NCBI GenBank assembly: GCA_041675005.1 | Contig: JBAYUQ010000005.1 | Location: forward strand, 62,001-126,000 | DNA length: 64,000 bases | DNA from: PGYR01 sp041675005 | GTDB taxonomy: Bacteria > Bacteroidota > Ignavibacteria > Kapaibacteriales > UBA2268 | Reading direction: 5' to 3' | Part shown: one piece after another, positions 33,363 through 41,784 of the stretch | How positions within the stretch are numbered: the first letter of the stretch is position 1 | Layout: the number at the start of each line of letters is the position of its first letter | The notes under the pieces: generated by a model | Told to the model about the DNA's origin: nothing | Seen by the model: only the letters and a program-made list of their open reading frames with translations | Databases searched by the model: none | Made by a program: the position numbers and the translations under genes

Positions 33363-34736
33363 CTACTCTTTTACTAATACTACTTTTCTGATAGTCGAAT
33401 ACTTATCAGTTGATAGTTTCACTAAATATACTCCAGCGTAGAGAGTTTGAGTATCGAAATAAGAGATAGTACTTCCACTATTTATTACTTTAGTCATCAA
33501 TAGTTTACCCGAAGCATCAAGCAAATCGATTGTTAGTTTATTACCAACTAGTTCATTTACTTGTACAGCTAACAAATCTGACGACGGATTAGGGAATACG
33601 GTTAGATTTATATTCGCAAAATATTCATCCGAAACACTTGAAGTACCACCAGTATAGTTTGTAGTTTGTTCCGATATAGAAGTTACTTTTCTGTTTGTAA
33701 AAACACCATAGAATGTTGGGCCTACTACATAAGGGTATGTAGAAACCCAATTCTCATCTACAGTAGCGAAATAAGCATAAGTACCTTCTGGATATTCGGG
33801 CGTTACACAAAATCTACCATTGTGCTCGTCTAAATAGTCTTCACTTGGTTGAGTTATAAACTCATAATCTTCACGGAAGTAACCGAGGAAATATGTAGAA
33901 TTTACATCTGGCCCATTTGATACAGTTGAGCCGTCAGCGTGAGTAGCTCTTTTAGTTATATCTCTTAGCGAATAGCCAGATTTTATACGTGTAATTCCGC
34001 CAGTACCATCAGCATTTTTATACCCATAAGCACCATAAATTGGGAAGCCATCATAGGCGAAACCAATTAGTGGTGAGTGCTTGTTTTCGTCTATTGCATA
34101 TAGTCCATCAGCATCATATAGATTACATATTTCTGATACTACTTCTTTATCCAGCTTGAAAGCAGATGGGTTTTGATGATGATGGTAATTACCCATAGCA
34201 GGGTGTGCTTTGGAGCAATCGAATCCACGCATTTCAGCAGGAATAGCGTCTCTGTTCCAATCTTGCTTTGCAGCTGGGCCACCTGGGCAAGGTGGATTAC
34301 CTGGGCCACCACAAGGCGCATTAGTATTAGGATTCCAAGCCACACCATCTCTGTAATCGAATAGTGCAACACCATTAATAAATAGCCCTATATTACCACC
34401 AGTAGTAGCGTTAAGAGTACCTTCATTTTTAACTGGATTCAAAGGTATTTTGTATATACCATTCTGATTTGTTGCCAATGAAGGATTCCCATCATTGAAT
34501 GGGCCAGTCGGGTACGCAGGTATTCCCGTAGCTGTTACATATACGTACTCAGCCGAATATTCCACTTTCTGACAATTGTATAATATCCCATTATCAATTG
34601 CAGTACTATTACCATTCACATAGTAAGTACCGGTTTCAGTTGTGTTTTTCAGCCACGAAGATATAGCGGGGTTAACCTGTGCCTCTGCACTTAGTACAAA
34701 AGTGCATAATGCAAGTAAGTAAATAATTTTTTTCAT
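33363..34736 (-). CDS. YHYH-domain protein with T9SS sorting domain
   Basis: A 457-residue exported protein: signal peptide (about 1-19), a YHYH domain with the name-giving motif region MGNYHHHQNPSAFKL (about 186-200) and IGFAYDGFPIYGAYGYKN (about 223-240), and a C-terminal type A T9SS signal (about 378-457: VFPNPSSDLLAVQV ... YAGVYLVKLST, STIRKVVLVKE). The Cys-rich loop CGGPGNPPCPGGPA may form a disulfide. T9SS would carry it to the surface. Function of YHYH domains is unknown. AAGGATAAAC precedes the ATG. Confidence 0.88.
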   Translation of the reverse strand: MKKIIYLLALCTFVLSAEAQVNPAISSWLKNTTETGTYYVNGNSTAIDNGILYNCQKVEYSAEYVYVTATGIPAYPTGPFNDGNPSLATNQNGIYKIPLNPVKNEGTLNATTGGNIGLFINGVALFDYRDGVAWNPNTNAPCGGPGNPPCPGGPAAKQDWNRDAIPAEMRGFDCSKAHPAMGNYHHHQNPSAFKLDKEVVSEICNLYDADGLYAIDENKHSPLIGFAYDGFPIYGAYGYKNADGTGGITRIKSGYSLRDITKRATHADGSTVSNGPDVNSTYFLGYFREDYEFITQPSEDYLDEHNGRFCVTPEYPEGTYAYFATVDENWVSTYPYVVGPTFYGVFTNRKVTSISEQTTNYTGGTSSVSDEYFANINLTVFPNPSSDLLAVQVNELVGNKLTIDLLDASGKLLMTKVINSGSTISYFDTQTLYAGVYLVKLSTDKYSTIRKVVLVKE

Positions 34737-34882
34737 GTTTATCCTTAATTGATTTGTTTGTTTTCTAGTTTGACAATAATTGTTATAAATTCCTTCGGTG
34801 GTTATGAATATAATTCCAAAAGTTTTCCTAAAATGTTAAATTACTAAATAACCAATTAGAAAGTAGTAAAAGAGAGTTGAAA

Positions 34883-35455
34883 ATGAGAAATTTAGTAATA
34901 TTAGTTGTCTTCATTATGACAGCACTTAGTGCATCTGGGCAATGCTTTAACATTCATAAAATGATTGAAGTTAGTGGGTTATATAGAGGGAAATTGGATT
35001 TCAGTAAGGAAGTTGTTTTAAAGAAAGGTGATATACATGTGTACAAAGATTTTGTTTTGATTAATGATGCAGACATGGGAATTCTTAAAAAAATTGAAAA
35101 AGGCCAAACACTGTCTAAATTAAAAGAATTGATTGAATTAGATACTCTTGAATTAATGTATTCAAGACAGAAAGGAGTTCCAATTAAAGAATTAATTGAA
35201 CTTAAAGATTCAATCCCTTTACCAAGTACCTTCTTTTTCTACACCTTTTATAATCTTGACTTTATATTATTCGCTGAGATAAACTTTAGAGACTGGAATA
35301 ATGGTGACTTATTAGAAGCATATGAAGATTTTGAAGCCAATGGTTTTGAAATCTCTGCACTACCAGCAAGGGTTAATATTTACACTTTCAAATGTGGTGA
35401 ATTAGGAGAGCTAATACATATTAGAACAGATGATTATGGAACTTTTTGTTGGTAA
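34883..35455 (+). CDS. Secreted hypothetical protein (190 aa)
   Basis: ATG 34883 chosen over an in-frame TTG six bases earlier. Signal peptide MRNLVILVVFIMTALSASGQ, then a soluble domain with three to four cysteines (GQCFN, FKCGE, TFCW at the C-terminus) that could form disulfides. No family recognised. Upstream region is AT-rich; repeat island G begins just after the stop. Confidence 0.7.
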   Translation: MRNLVILVVFIMTALSASGQCFNIHKMIEVSGLYRGKLDFSKEVVLKKGDIHVYKDFVLINDADMGILKKIEKGQTLSKLKELIELDTLELMYSRQKGVPIKELIELKDSIPLPSTFFFYTFYNLDFILFAEINFRDWNNGDLLEAYEDFEANGFEISALPARVNIYTFKCGELGELIHIRTDDYGTFCW

Positions 35456-35600
35456 TCGAGGTGCTACTAATATTGAACTGCTACGCAGTTATGATGGTAT
35501 TTGAGACGTATGCACTTCGGCTCCGCTCAGTGTAAACAATACGTCTCTACGAGTTGTTTTAATACTAATAATCCGTGTCATCCATAAATCTATTTAATCC
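35456..35600. repeat. Mosaic repeat island G
   Basis: 35463-35556 is an inverted copy (about 90 bp) of the block at 43168-43254: GCTACTAATATTGAACTGC, GAGACGTATGCACTTCGG, CTCAGTG...CAATACGTCTC. The AGACGTAT arms enclose a CTGAGCGGAGCCGAAGTG insert that the copy at 14214-14232 lacks. Followed by a short ATCCGTG...AATCCGTGATT piece. Confidence 0.7.
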
Positions 35601-35635
35601 GTGATTCAAACAAATGGAGAAGTAAGCAATAGGTA

Positions 35636-35666
35636 CAAAAAAAGCCGACTAATATATAGCCGGCTT
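35636..35666 (-). terminator. Terminator after the TenA/CADD-like gene
   Basis: On the minus strand AGCCGGCTATATATTAGTCGGCT folds into a GC-rich stem followed by TTTTTTTGT, 29 bp after the stop codon. Confidence 0.75.
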
Positions 35667-35694
35667 CTACTTTCATCTTTCCAATTAGGCTTAC

Positions 35695-36255
35695 TTAGCA
35701 AGTAACAAATAGATTCAAGCCATTGTATAATAGCTCTGAACCTTTGTCAAATCCAGCTTTGTATTCATCTTCGTTCGCGAATCTTTCTCTTAACACATTA
35801 CCGTATTGGATGTGCTCTTCTTCTTCCATGTGCTCATCGAAGTATTTAGTTTCATTTTCTTCGAAACCGTAGAACTTCAAAAGACCAGCTTTTTTAGTTT
35901 CAGCAACTTCTGGTTGTTGAGTTTCGAATGCTTGTACAGCACCTAATAACTCACTAGGAGTCATTTTATTCATCGAATCGATTAGTTCGCTCATACGAGG
36001 AAAATCTTTTGTTGCTGGCAATTTGTGTGACCAATCAGCCCAAAGTGGAATATGTGACATTTCGTCTTGTACTATTTCCGCAGCTTCAACTGTGTTTTGG
36101 TTGAATGCTTTGTTTATTTTATGCCAGTATTGTGGCATTAGCTCTATGAACTCAGCATAAGATTTGTGATATTTTGCCAGTTGTTCTTTAGTAACAGTAC
36201 CTTCATTCCAAGATTGGTAGAAAGGGTGATCTAATAGTCTGCGTTTCAATTCCAT
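35695..36255 (-). CDS. TenA/PqqC/CADD-like haem-oxygenase-fold protein
   Basis: About 186 residues. ATG 36255 is chosen because GGAG lies 6 bp upstream; an upstream TTG would overlap that site. All-helical protein with candidate metal ligands: EIVQDEMSHIPLW (Glu/His) and DEHMEEEEHIQYG. The layout matches the TenA/PqqC/CADD group, whose members include thiaminases, oxygenases and a folate-pathway enzyme in Chlamydia. No thiamine, PQQ or folate gene is adjacent, so the reaction is open. Confidence 0.72.
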   Translation of the reverse strand: MELKRRLLDHPFYQSWNEGTVTKEQLAKYHKSYAEFIELMPQYWHKINKAFNQNTVEAAEIVQDEMSHIPLWADWSHKLPATKDFPRMSELIDSMNKMTPSELLGAVQAFETQQPEVAETKKAGLLKFYGFEENETKYFDEHMEEEEHIQYGNVLRERFANEDEYKAGFDKGSELLYNGLNLFVTC

Positions 36256-36309
36256 GTTTTTCTCCAAATAGTAAAATTAATTTTAGTAAATTTAATAAAT
36301 TATTTAATA

Positions 36310-37725
36310 TTAATGAATGATATTCACAATTTTGTTCTCTATTTGCCCACCTGATTCAATTCTTAGATGATAATTGCCACTTACTATATCACTAGTTTGT
36401 AAATAGTGGCTACTATTTGGGTCTAACGCTATTTCGGTCATTTTGTTGCCAAGCATATCGAAAATACTGACCTTAGATATTGAGTTACTAGTAGATTTTA
36501 TATTTAGAGAGCCAAAGCTAGGATTAGGGAACACTTCGAATAGACTACCTTTGTCCTTGTTTTCTATGCTCGATTTTACAGATGTTATTTCTACTATTCT
36601 ATCACTATCTAGAAAATCCGGTTGCCCTCTACCGTCTCTGTTACTTGTCCCAAAGAATACCCTACCATCGGGTGACACACATACAGCCCTCAACCGACCG
36701 TAAGAATTATTTATTATGTTATTTTCTTCAATTACTTCCATCCCTTCTTCACTTAGCTCTATTTGCATCAAGATGCCTGTGCGGAGTGTAGTCATCAATA
36801 TACTATTCTGGAATTCTGGTATTACATACGGAGCATCATCAGAAACATCATAGAATGCAATTCCAGCTACTGCCAACGTAGAGCTTTGGTAGTAGATTGC
36901 CAAAGGTTCCTTTATATTATTAGTCTCACAATACTTAATTTCTAATGGTTCATTGCACATTCCTTCTACGTCAGGCCAACCATAATTCCTGTCTTTTTCT
37001 ATAATATTCAGCTCATCGTTAGTATTTGGTCCATGTTCCGAGGAATATAGTATTCCATTATGAAAGACAAGTCCTTGTGGATTGCGATGACCGAAACTCC
37101 AAATTTCATTTTTAAGTGATTTATTTCCATAATATGGATTATCGTCTGGAATACTACCATCTGGGTTTATTCTTAGCACTTTTCCATTTAGACTAGTTAA
37201 TGTTTGTGCTAAACTAGTATTTTGGGCGTCGCCAGTCGTTATGTAAAGCATACCATCTGGACCAAAAGCTAATCGGCAACCGTCATGATTCCCTGCACCC
37301 ATTATATTGTCTAAAATGATAGCCGGCTCTATTAGCTCTGTACCGTTATATTTGTATCGGACAATTTTAACTATTGTCCCATTCCCTTGGTATGTGTACG
37401 AGAGATAGGCATAACCATCGTCACTAAATGTAGGTGATAGAGCCATTCCCATCAAACCTCGTTCAGAGCCGGTTATAACGTCACTCGTTATATCAAGAAC
37501 TTGCTTCATTTCACCAGTTTCCGGATTAACACGCTGTACTCTACCAGGTCTTTCTGTAACCCATAGATAGTTATCTGGACCCCAGATAATTTCCCAGATA
37601 GTATTTAAGCCAGTAGCAGCATCTCGATAATTATATTCTTGTGCCTTAGTTTCGGTACTCGAATAAACTAATAGAAATAGTGATGTAATAATGCCTAATA
37701 AAGTCGTAGAAATTGCTTTTCTCAT
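36310..37725 (-). CDS. Glucose/sorbosone dehydrogenase-like protein with T9SS domain
   Basis: About 471 residues from ATG 37725, fixed by a strong ribosome-binding site (CGGAGGTATAT). Signal peptide (about 1-29), then a six-bladed beta-propeller of the PQQ-dependent sugar dehydrogenase (GSDH) family: WVTERPGRVQRVNPETGE, ERGLMGMALSPTF, GNHDGCRLAFGPDGMLYIT, WSFGHRNPQGLVF, YSSEHGPNTNDELNII. The C-terminal ~80 residues (FEVFPNPSFGSLNIKST) are a T9SS type A domain. Probably a surface sugar oxidase using PQQ; cofactor binding is inferred from the family. Confidence 0.88.
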   Translation of the reverse strand: MRKAISTTLLGIITSLFLLVYSSTETKAQEYNYRDAATGLNTIWEIIWGPDNYLWVTERPGRVQRVNPETGEMKQVLDITSDVITGSERGLMGMALSPTFSDDGYAYLSYTYQGNGTIVKIVRYKYNGTELIEPAIILDNIMGAGNHDGCRLAFGPDGMLYITTGDAQNTSLAQTLTSLNGKVLRINPDGSIPDDNPYYGNKSLKNEIWSFGHRNPQGLVFHNGILYSSEHGPNTNDELNIIEKDRNYGWPDVEGMCNEPLEIKYCETNNIKEPLAIYYQSSTLAVAGIAFYDVSDDAPYVIPEFQNSILMTTLRTGILMQIELSEEGMEVIEENNIINNSYGRLRAVCVSPDGRVFFGTSNRDGRGQPDFLDSDRIVEITSVKSSIENKDKGSLFEVFPNPSFGSLNIKSTSNSISKVSIFDMLGNKMTEIALDPNSSHYLQTSDIVSGNYHLRIESGGQIENKIVNIIH

Positions 37726-37798
37726 ATATACCTCCGTGAGTTTTGAAATTTTATTTATAAAAATACGTATTACTATTAAAAATAGGAAAAAATAACAA

Positions 37799-38617
37799 AT
37801 GAAAAAGTTATCTCTCATTGTAATAACCGTTATGTTTGCGTTTTGTCACACTCTAAGTGCAGAAAATCTAGACGAACTAGTGGACGTAAGTATTTATTCT
37901 AACGTAAAACAAATACAAATCGGTAGTGATTTTTATGTGGCCATTAAGCTAAATGTAGCTGATGAGTGGCATATATACTGGAAGAACCCTGGAGATTCGG
38001 GGTTACCCACTGAAGTCAAATGGACGCTACCAAAAGGGGTAGAAAAAGTTGGCGATATAATATGGCAAATACCTCATAGAATAGAATGGTCGGGGATGGT
38101 TAACTATGGTTTCGAGCACGATGTTTATCTGATCCAAAAATTTAAGACTATCAGATCAGTAGAGCTAAAATCTATTGATATAAAGGCGGAAGTTAGCTGG
38201 CTAGTTTGCAAAGAGAAGTGCATTCCCCAAAGCGATAAGGTTAGTATTAAAATAGCCGTTGATGAAATGTTTGAGAAAAGTGCCGAAAGCAAAATAATTC
38301 AAGGTTTACTAGCTACTGCTCCTAGCACATTTAAGTCGGTAAAATCTAATTTCATATCCGGTAAAGAAAAACTAGAAGTCAAGCTATTGGATATGCCAAG
38401 CGAGGTAGCTGAAGTTACAGACGTTTATATAATATCAGACGGCGTTACAGACAATACAGTAAAAACAAAAATAGAAAATAAAAAGAATTCTGCAATTGCT
38501 GAATTCAAATTGAGTCCCTATCTAGACGAGATGCCAGCTGAGTTAGAGATGCTGATATTATACCAAGATAAAAACGGCTCGTCAAAATCGTACGAAACAA
38601 TAATTAATAATAAATAA
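37799..38617 (+). CDS. DsbD-alpha (ScsB-type) periplasmic domain protein
   Basis: A 272-residue exported protein (signal peptide about 1-21) that matches the N-terminal immunoglobulin-like domain of DsbD/ScsB: WHIYWKNPGDSGLPTEVKW (about 59-77), LPKGVEKVGDIIWQIPHRI, and the redox pair in WLVCKEKCIP (about 135-144). In DsbD this domain passes electrons from the membrane to periplasmic targets. Here it stands without the transmembrane and thioredoxin domains, and the next gene (11 bp on) encodes a redoxin. A two-protein reductive relay is inferred. Confidence 0.85.
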   Translation: MKKLSLIVITVMFAFCHTLSAENLDELVDVSIYSNVKQIQIGSDFYVAIKLNVADEWHIYWKNPGDSGLPTEVKWTLPKGVEKVGDIIWQIPHRIEWSGMVNYGFEHDVYLIQKFKTIRSVELKSIDIKAEVSWLVCKEKCIPQSDKVSIKIAVDEMFEKSAESKIIQGLLATAPSTFKSVKSNFISGKEKLEVKLLDMPSEVAEVTDVYIISDGVTDNTVKTKIENKKNSAIAEFKLSPYLDEMPAELEMLILYQDKNGSSKSYETIINNK

Positions 38618-38627
38618 AGGATAAGAT

Positions 38628-39242
38628 ATGAAGAAATTGTCAATAGTATTAGCGTTGATGTTATTTGCCACAACGGCAATGTTTGCAAGCGAAACAGCAA
38701 AAGTTGGGAGCAAAGCTCCGGAATTCACCCTGAAGGATACTAAAGGTGTAGAACATAAGATTTCAGATTTTGCTGGTAAGTATGTAGTATTAGAGTGGGT
38801 TAATTATGATTGCCCATTTGTAAAAAAACACTACGAATCAGAGAATATGCAAAATCTGCAACGTGAGTTTACTAAGAAAGGTGTTATTTGGTTGTCTATT
38901 TGTTCTTCAGCGAAGGGTAAACAAGGGAACTTCACAAAATCCGAAATTGAAAAGAAAAGAAAAGACTTTAAATCTGCTGAAACAGCTTATCTAATAGATG
39001 AAAGCGGCGAAGTTGGGAAATTGTATAATGCGAAAGTAACACCCGATATGGTTATAATAAATCCAAGTCAAGAAGTTATTTATCTTGGTGCAATAGATAA
39101 TATCCCAAGTACTGATAAATCGGATATTGATAAAGCTGATAATTATGTATTACAAGCTCTTAACTCTGCTATGAATGGTAAGACTGTAAAAGTAAAATCA
39201 TCAAAGCCCTATGGCTGCGGTATCAAATACTCTAACAAATAA
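38628..39242 (+). CDS. Exported redoxin (AhpC/TSA-like thioredoxin-fold protein)
   Basis: A 204-residue protein with a signal peptide (about 1-20) and a thioredoxin-fold domain: GSKAPEFTLKDTKGVEHKIS, the active Cys in NYDCPFVKKHYESENMQNLQ (about 62-81), and KVTPDMVIINPSQEVIYLG with the cis-Pro. The family pattern C-P-F-V-K-K-H is that of peroxiredoxin-like redoxins with a single N-terminal Cys; a C-terminal Cys (YGCGIKY) could resolve it. It forms an operon with the DsbD-alpha gene and ends at a strong terminator. Confidence 0.87.
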   Translation: MKKLSIVLALMLFATTAMFASETAKVGSKAPEFTLKDTKGVEHKISDFAGKYVVLEWVNYDCPFVKKHYESENMQNLQREFTKKGVIWLSICSSAKGKQGNFTKSEIEKKRKDFKSAETAYLIDESGEVGKLYNAKVTPDMVIINPSQEVIYLGAIDNIPSTDKSDIDKADNYVLQALNSAMNGKTVKVKSSKPYGCGIKYSNK

Positions 39243-39270
39243 GAAATTTTCAATAGATAGAATTTGAATG

Positions 39271-39305
39271 AATCCCAACTCAAAAAAGTTGGGATTTTTT
39301 TTTCT
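39271..39305 (+). terminator. Strong bidirectional terminator
   Basis: AATCCCAACT pairs with AGTTGGGATT (10 bp) around CAAAAA, followed by TTTTTTT. It lies between convergent genes. Confidence 0.92.
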
Positions 39306-39316
39306 CTTCATTATAA

Positions 39317-40648
39317 CTATTCAACCACTACTAACTTATCATGGAATTCAACTACATTATTTTTTGTTATAGTATAAAAGTAAACCCCATTATTGAGATC
39401 AATCAATTCAACAGGTTCGAATACAAATCCGTAGGATGACCTTAAGCCCTGGGAGATTAGTGAGTTACCAGAACTAGTATACAACTTAAAATTATAAGTG
39501 GAATTAGTCGGGTCATTTATTGCTATCTCTAGATTATTACCAGATTGATATACTTTGAATTTTTCATTTGAGTTAAGCATCTCGACATCTGACAGTGTTT
39601 CTAATCTATACACCCCGCACTCTGAGGCCGCAAATAAGGGAGTATCACCAGCCCAAGTAATTATCGGATTATCACACATTAATTCGGTCTGTAAAGAGTG
39701 TCTGAACCACGTATAACCACCATCTTTAGTTTCGAGTATCTTCCCCCAGTACTCCCAGTTCCCAACAGCTATACCATGATTTTCGTCTTTAAAAGAGATT
39801 TGAACTAACTCTCCAGCCGAATCGCTTTCCTTATCTAAAAGTTTTCTCCAGGTTTTCCCATAGTCAATTGATTTCAGTATATAGTCATTTTTTATACTGT
39901 TCGGTAAGTACTTTACCCCGACAGCATAGAATACTCCATTCTTGCTAATTTCTATTTTATTTACTTGTATTGGAGTATTAGAAATAGGTGTATATGCTGG
40001 TCTTTCGTTGTATAGAGACCATTCCTTATTTGTGATATTATATTTATAGAAAGTAACAAGAGGTATGAATAAAGTTGATAAGATAGAAAACTCTGATACG
40101 TCCTTGTAGTAAAGTAAATTGTCCGAATCTAAGAAAGTAATAGGAAGACCCACATTAATTGAATCTGGATACAGCCCTGTTTTGAAAGTCTTCCATTTAT
40201 CAGTAGTAACATGAAAATTCTCCATATTTGCACCAACCCCAAACAATTCGTTGTACATTTTATAAGAGTAAAATAAATTATTCTTAACTCCAGTAATACT
40301 TTCTATATTTATTGGATCAAATGATATAGCTCCATTAACTGTTTCGTAGAGTACCCTATTAGAAAAGAATTGCATAACCCGATTATCAATAACATTACAT
40401 TTACTTATATTATCACTATTGACTACTTTTGAATACAAATCAACCCAGTTGTCACCTTTATCGGTCGATTTATAAATGTGTAATGTCTCTCCAGAAATAA
40501 GAAATGCAAAACAGTTATTCTCATCAACACAAGTTAACTGCATAAAGTACGGTTCTGGTGCGAATTCTCCAACTTTTACCCATCTTTGTTCAGAATATAG
40601 ATTCAAAGTAGATAGAGCTAGTAATGTAATTATTAGGAATGATTTCAT
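39317..40648 (-). CDS. Exported YCF48/BNR-like repeat protein with T9SS domain
   Basis: About 443 residues from ATG 40648, preceded by CGGAG at 8 bp. Signal peptide MKSFLIITLLALSTLNLYS, then repeated propeller-like units with the S-x-D-x-G-x-x-W pattern (YKSTDKGDNWVDLY, LKSIDYGKTWRKLL, LETKDGGYTWFRH) as in YCF48/BNR proteins. The C-terminus (about 365-443: FKVYQSGNNLEIAINDPTN ... NNGVYFYTIT) is a T9SS type A signal, slightly degenerate. Function unknown; surface location is likely. Confidence 0.82.
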   Translation of the reverse strand: MKSFLIITLLALSTLNLYSEQRWVKVGEFAPEPYFMQLTCVDENNCFAFLISGETLHIYKSTDKGDNWVDLYSKVVNSDNISKCNVIDNRVMQFFSNRVLYETVNGAISFDPINIESITGVKNNLFYSYKMYNELFGVGANMENFHVTTDKWKTFKTGLYPDSINVGLPITFLDSDNLLYYKDVSEFSILSTLFIPLVTFYKYNITNKEWSLYNERPAYTPISNTPIQVNKIEISKNGVFYAVGVKYLPNSIKNDYILKSIDYGKTWRKLLDKESDSAGELVQISFKDENHGIAVGNWEYWGKILETKDGGYTWFRHSLQTELMCDNPIITWAGDTPLFAASECGVYRLETLSDVEMLNSNEKFKVYQSGNNLEIAINDPTNSTYNFKLYTSSGNSLISQGLRSSYGFVFEPVELIDLNNGVYFYTITKNNVVEFHDKLVVVE

Positions 40649-40756
40649 AGCGAACTCCGTTAATAATGGTGATATAAACTGAAATAACAATGCAAACTAT
40701 ATATGATTTACATTCTATGTTGACACATCAAAAGTAAATAAAGTTACACCTATAAT

Positions 40757-41767
40757 TTAAGATTCAGGAAAACTCAGTTTGTTACTCCATTTATCTATCC
40801 CATAAGCACATAGAGGGAGTAAGAATGGATACAAATACCAAGCAAACCGTCCGTCAGTATATGCTGCTGTTAGCGAATAGATAATCATCAGCACTACAAA
40901 TATAGCACCCATACCGAATGCAAAAGTATGAGACTGCTTGAAGTCAATTGTTTTATATGATAGTGTGAAGATAAGTAATGGCACTCCACCTGTCAAAGCT
41001 AAGCTAATATAAGTTCTCAAACGAGTCAGATTGTCTATTAGTGATGTTGAGTTTACTGACCACATAAAAGTACTGTCAGCGTTTATAGTGTTTGCTCTCA
41101 CGAAAAGTGATGTTGCTACAAATGCTACAAAAATGATTGTGGAGTTGATAAAACTTCGCTTGAATCCACTTTCTTTTATATTGAAAAAGAAGTAAAATGG
41201 GAGTAAAAGAACAGCTTTTTCATTAACCATAGCTGCTATTATCATTGTCAAGATTAATGGTATCAATAGCTTCCTAAGCGTTAGATAAACACCTAATATT
41301 ATTAAAAAGATTGCTGGTGCGTCGAGCAATCCAACTACTCCGTAATAGAAAATAGGAAACGAAAATGCATATAGAAATGAAGTTATGAATATTGTCTTGT
41401 CCTTGAATCCTATAAGTGCCAGTACTTTCATCAAGAAGAGTAGTCCTAGTATCTCCGTGGAGAGGCATATCAGATTCAGCGAAGTAAACGAATCGAATGG
41501 TAATAATGAAGCTATAAGTGGAACAAGAAAGCGGAATGAATATGGCTTAGTGACTTCGTTTTCTACATCTTTACCATTATAATAGTTTACGTATTGTACA
41601 TAAGTATATGAATCTAAGCTCATCTCTACGTCATAGCCGAGCTTTTCGCCGAGCTTCTTATCATCTGCACCTACGTAAGGACGAATAAACAAGTCTTGTC
41701 TATTCCACCTAACTACGGACATCATCACTATGACTAATGATAATAATATAAAATGCTTGTAATTCAT
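40757..41767 (-). CDS. GT-C-like multi-pass membrane protein
   Basis: A 336-residue protein with eight to nine hydrophobic helices. After the first helix it has a polar loop with acidic residues (GYDVEMSLDSYTYVQYVNYY) and KPYSFRFLVPLIASLLPFDS, the same arrangement as the protein at 31752. This layout resembles GT-C glycosyltransferases or EpsG-like polymer proteins, but I cannot assign a family. Monocistronic, next to a signalling kinase gene. Confidence 0.72.
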   Translation of the reverse strand: MNYKHFILLSLVIVMMSVVRWNRQDLFIRPYVGADDKKLGEKLGYDVEMSLDSYTYVQYVNYYNGKDVENEVTKPYSFRFLVPLIASLLPFDSFTSLNLICLSTEILGLLFLMKVLALIGFKDKTIFITSFLYAFSFPIFYYGVVGLLDAPAIFLIILGVYLTLRKLLIPLILTMIIAAMVNEKAVLLLPFYFFFNIKESGFKRSFINSTIIFVAFVATSLFVRANTINADSTFMWSVNSTSLIDNLTRLRTYISLALTGGVPLLIFTLSYKTIDFKQSHTFAFGMGAIFVVLMIIYSLTAAYTDGRFAWYLYPFLLPLCAYGIDKWSNKLSFPES

Positions 41768-41784
41768 TTTCGAAGATACGAAAA

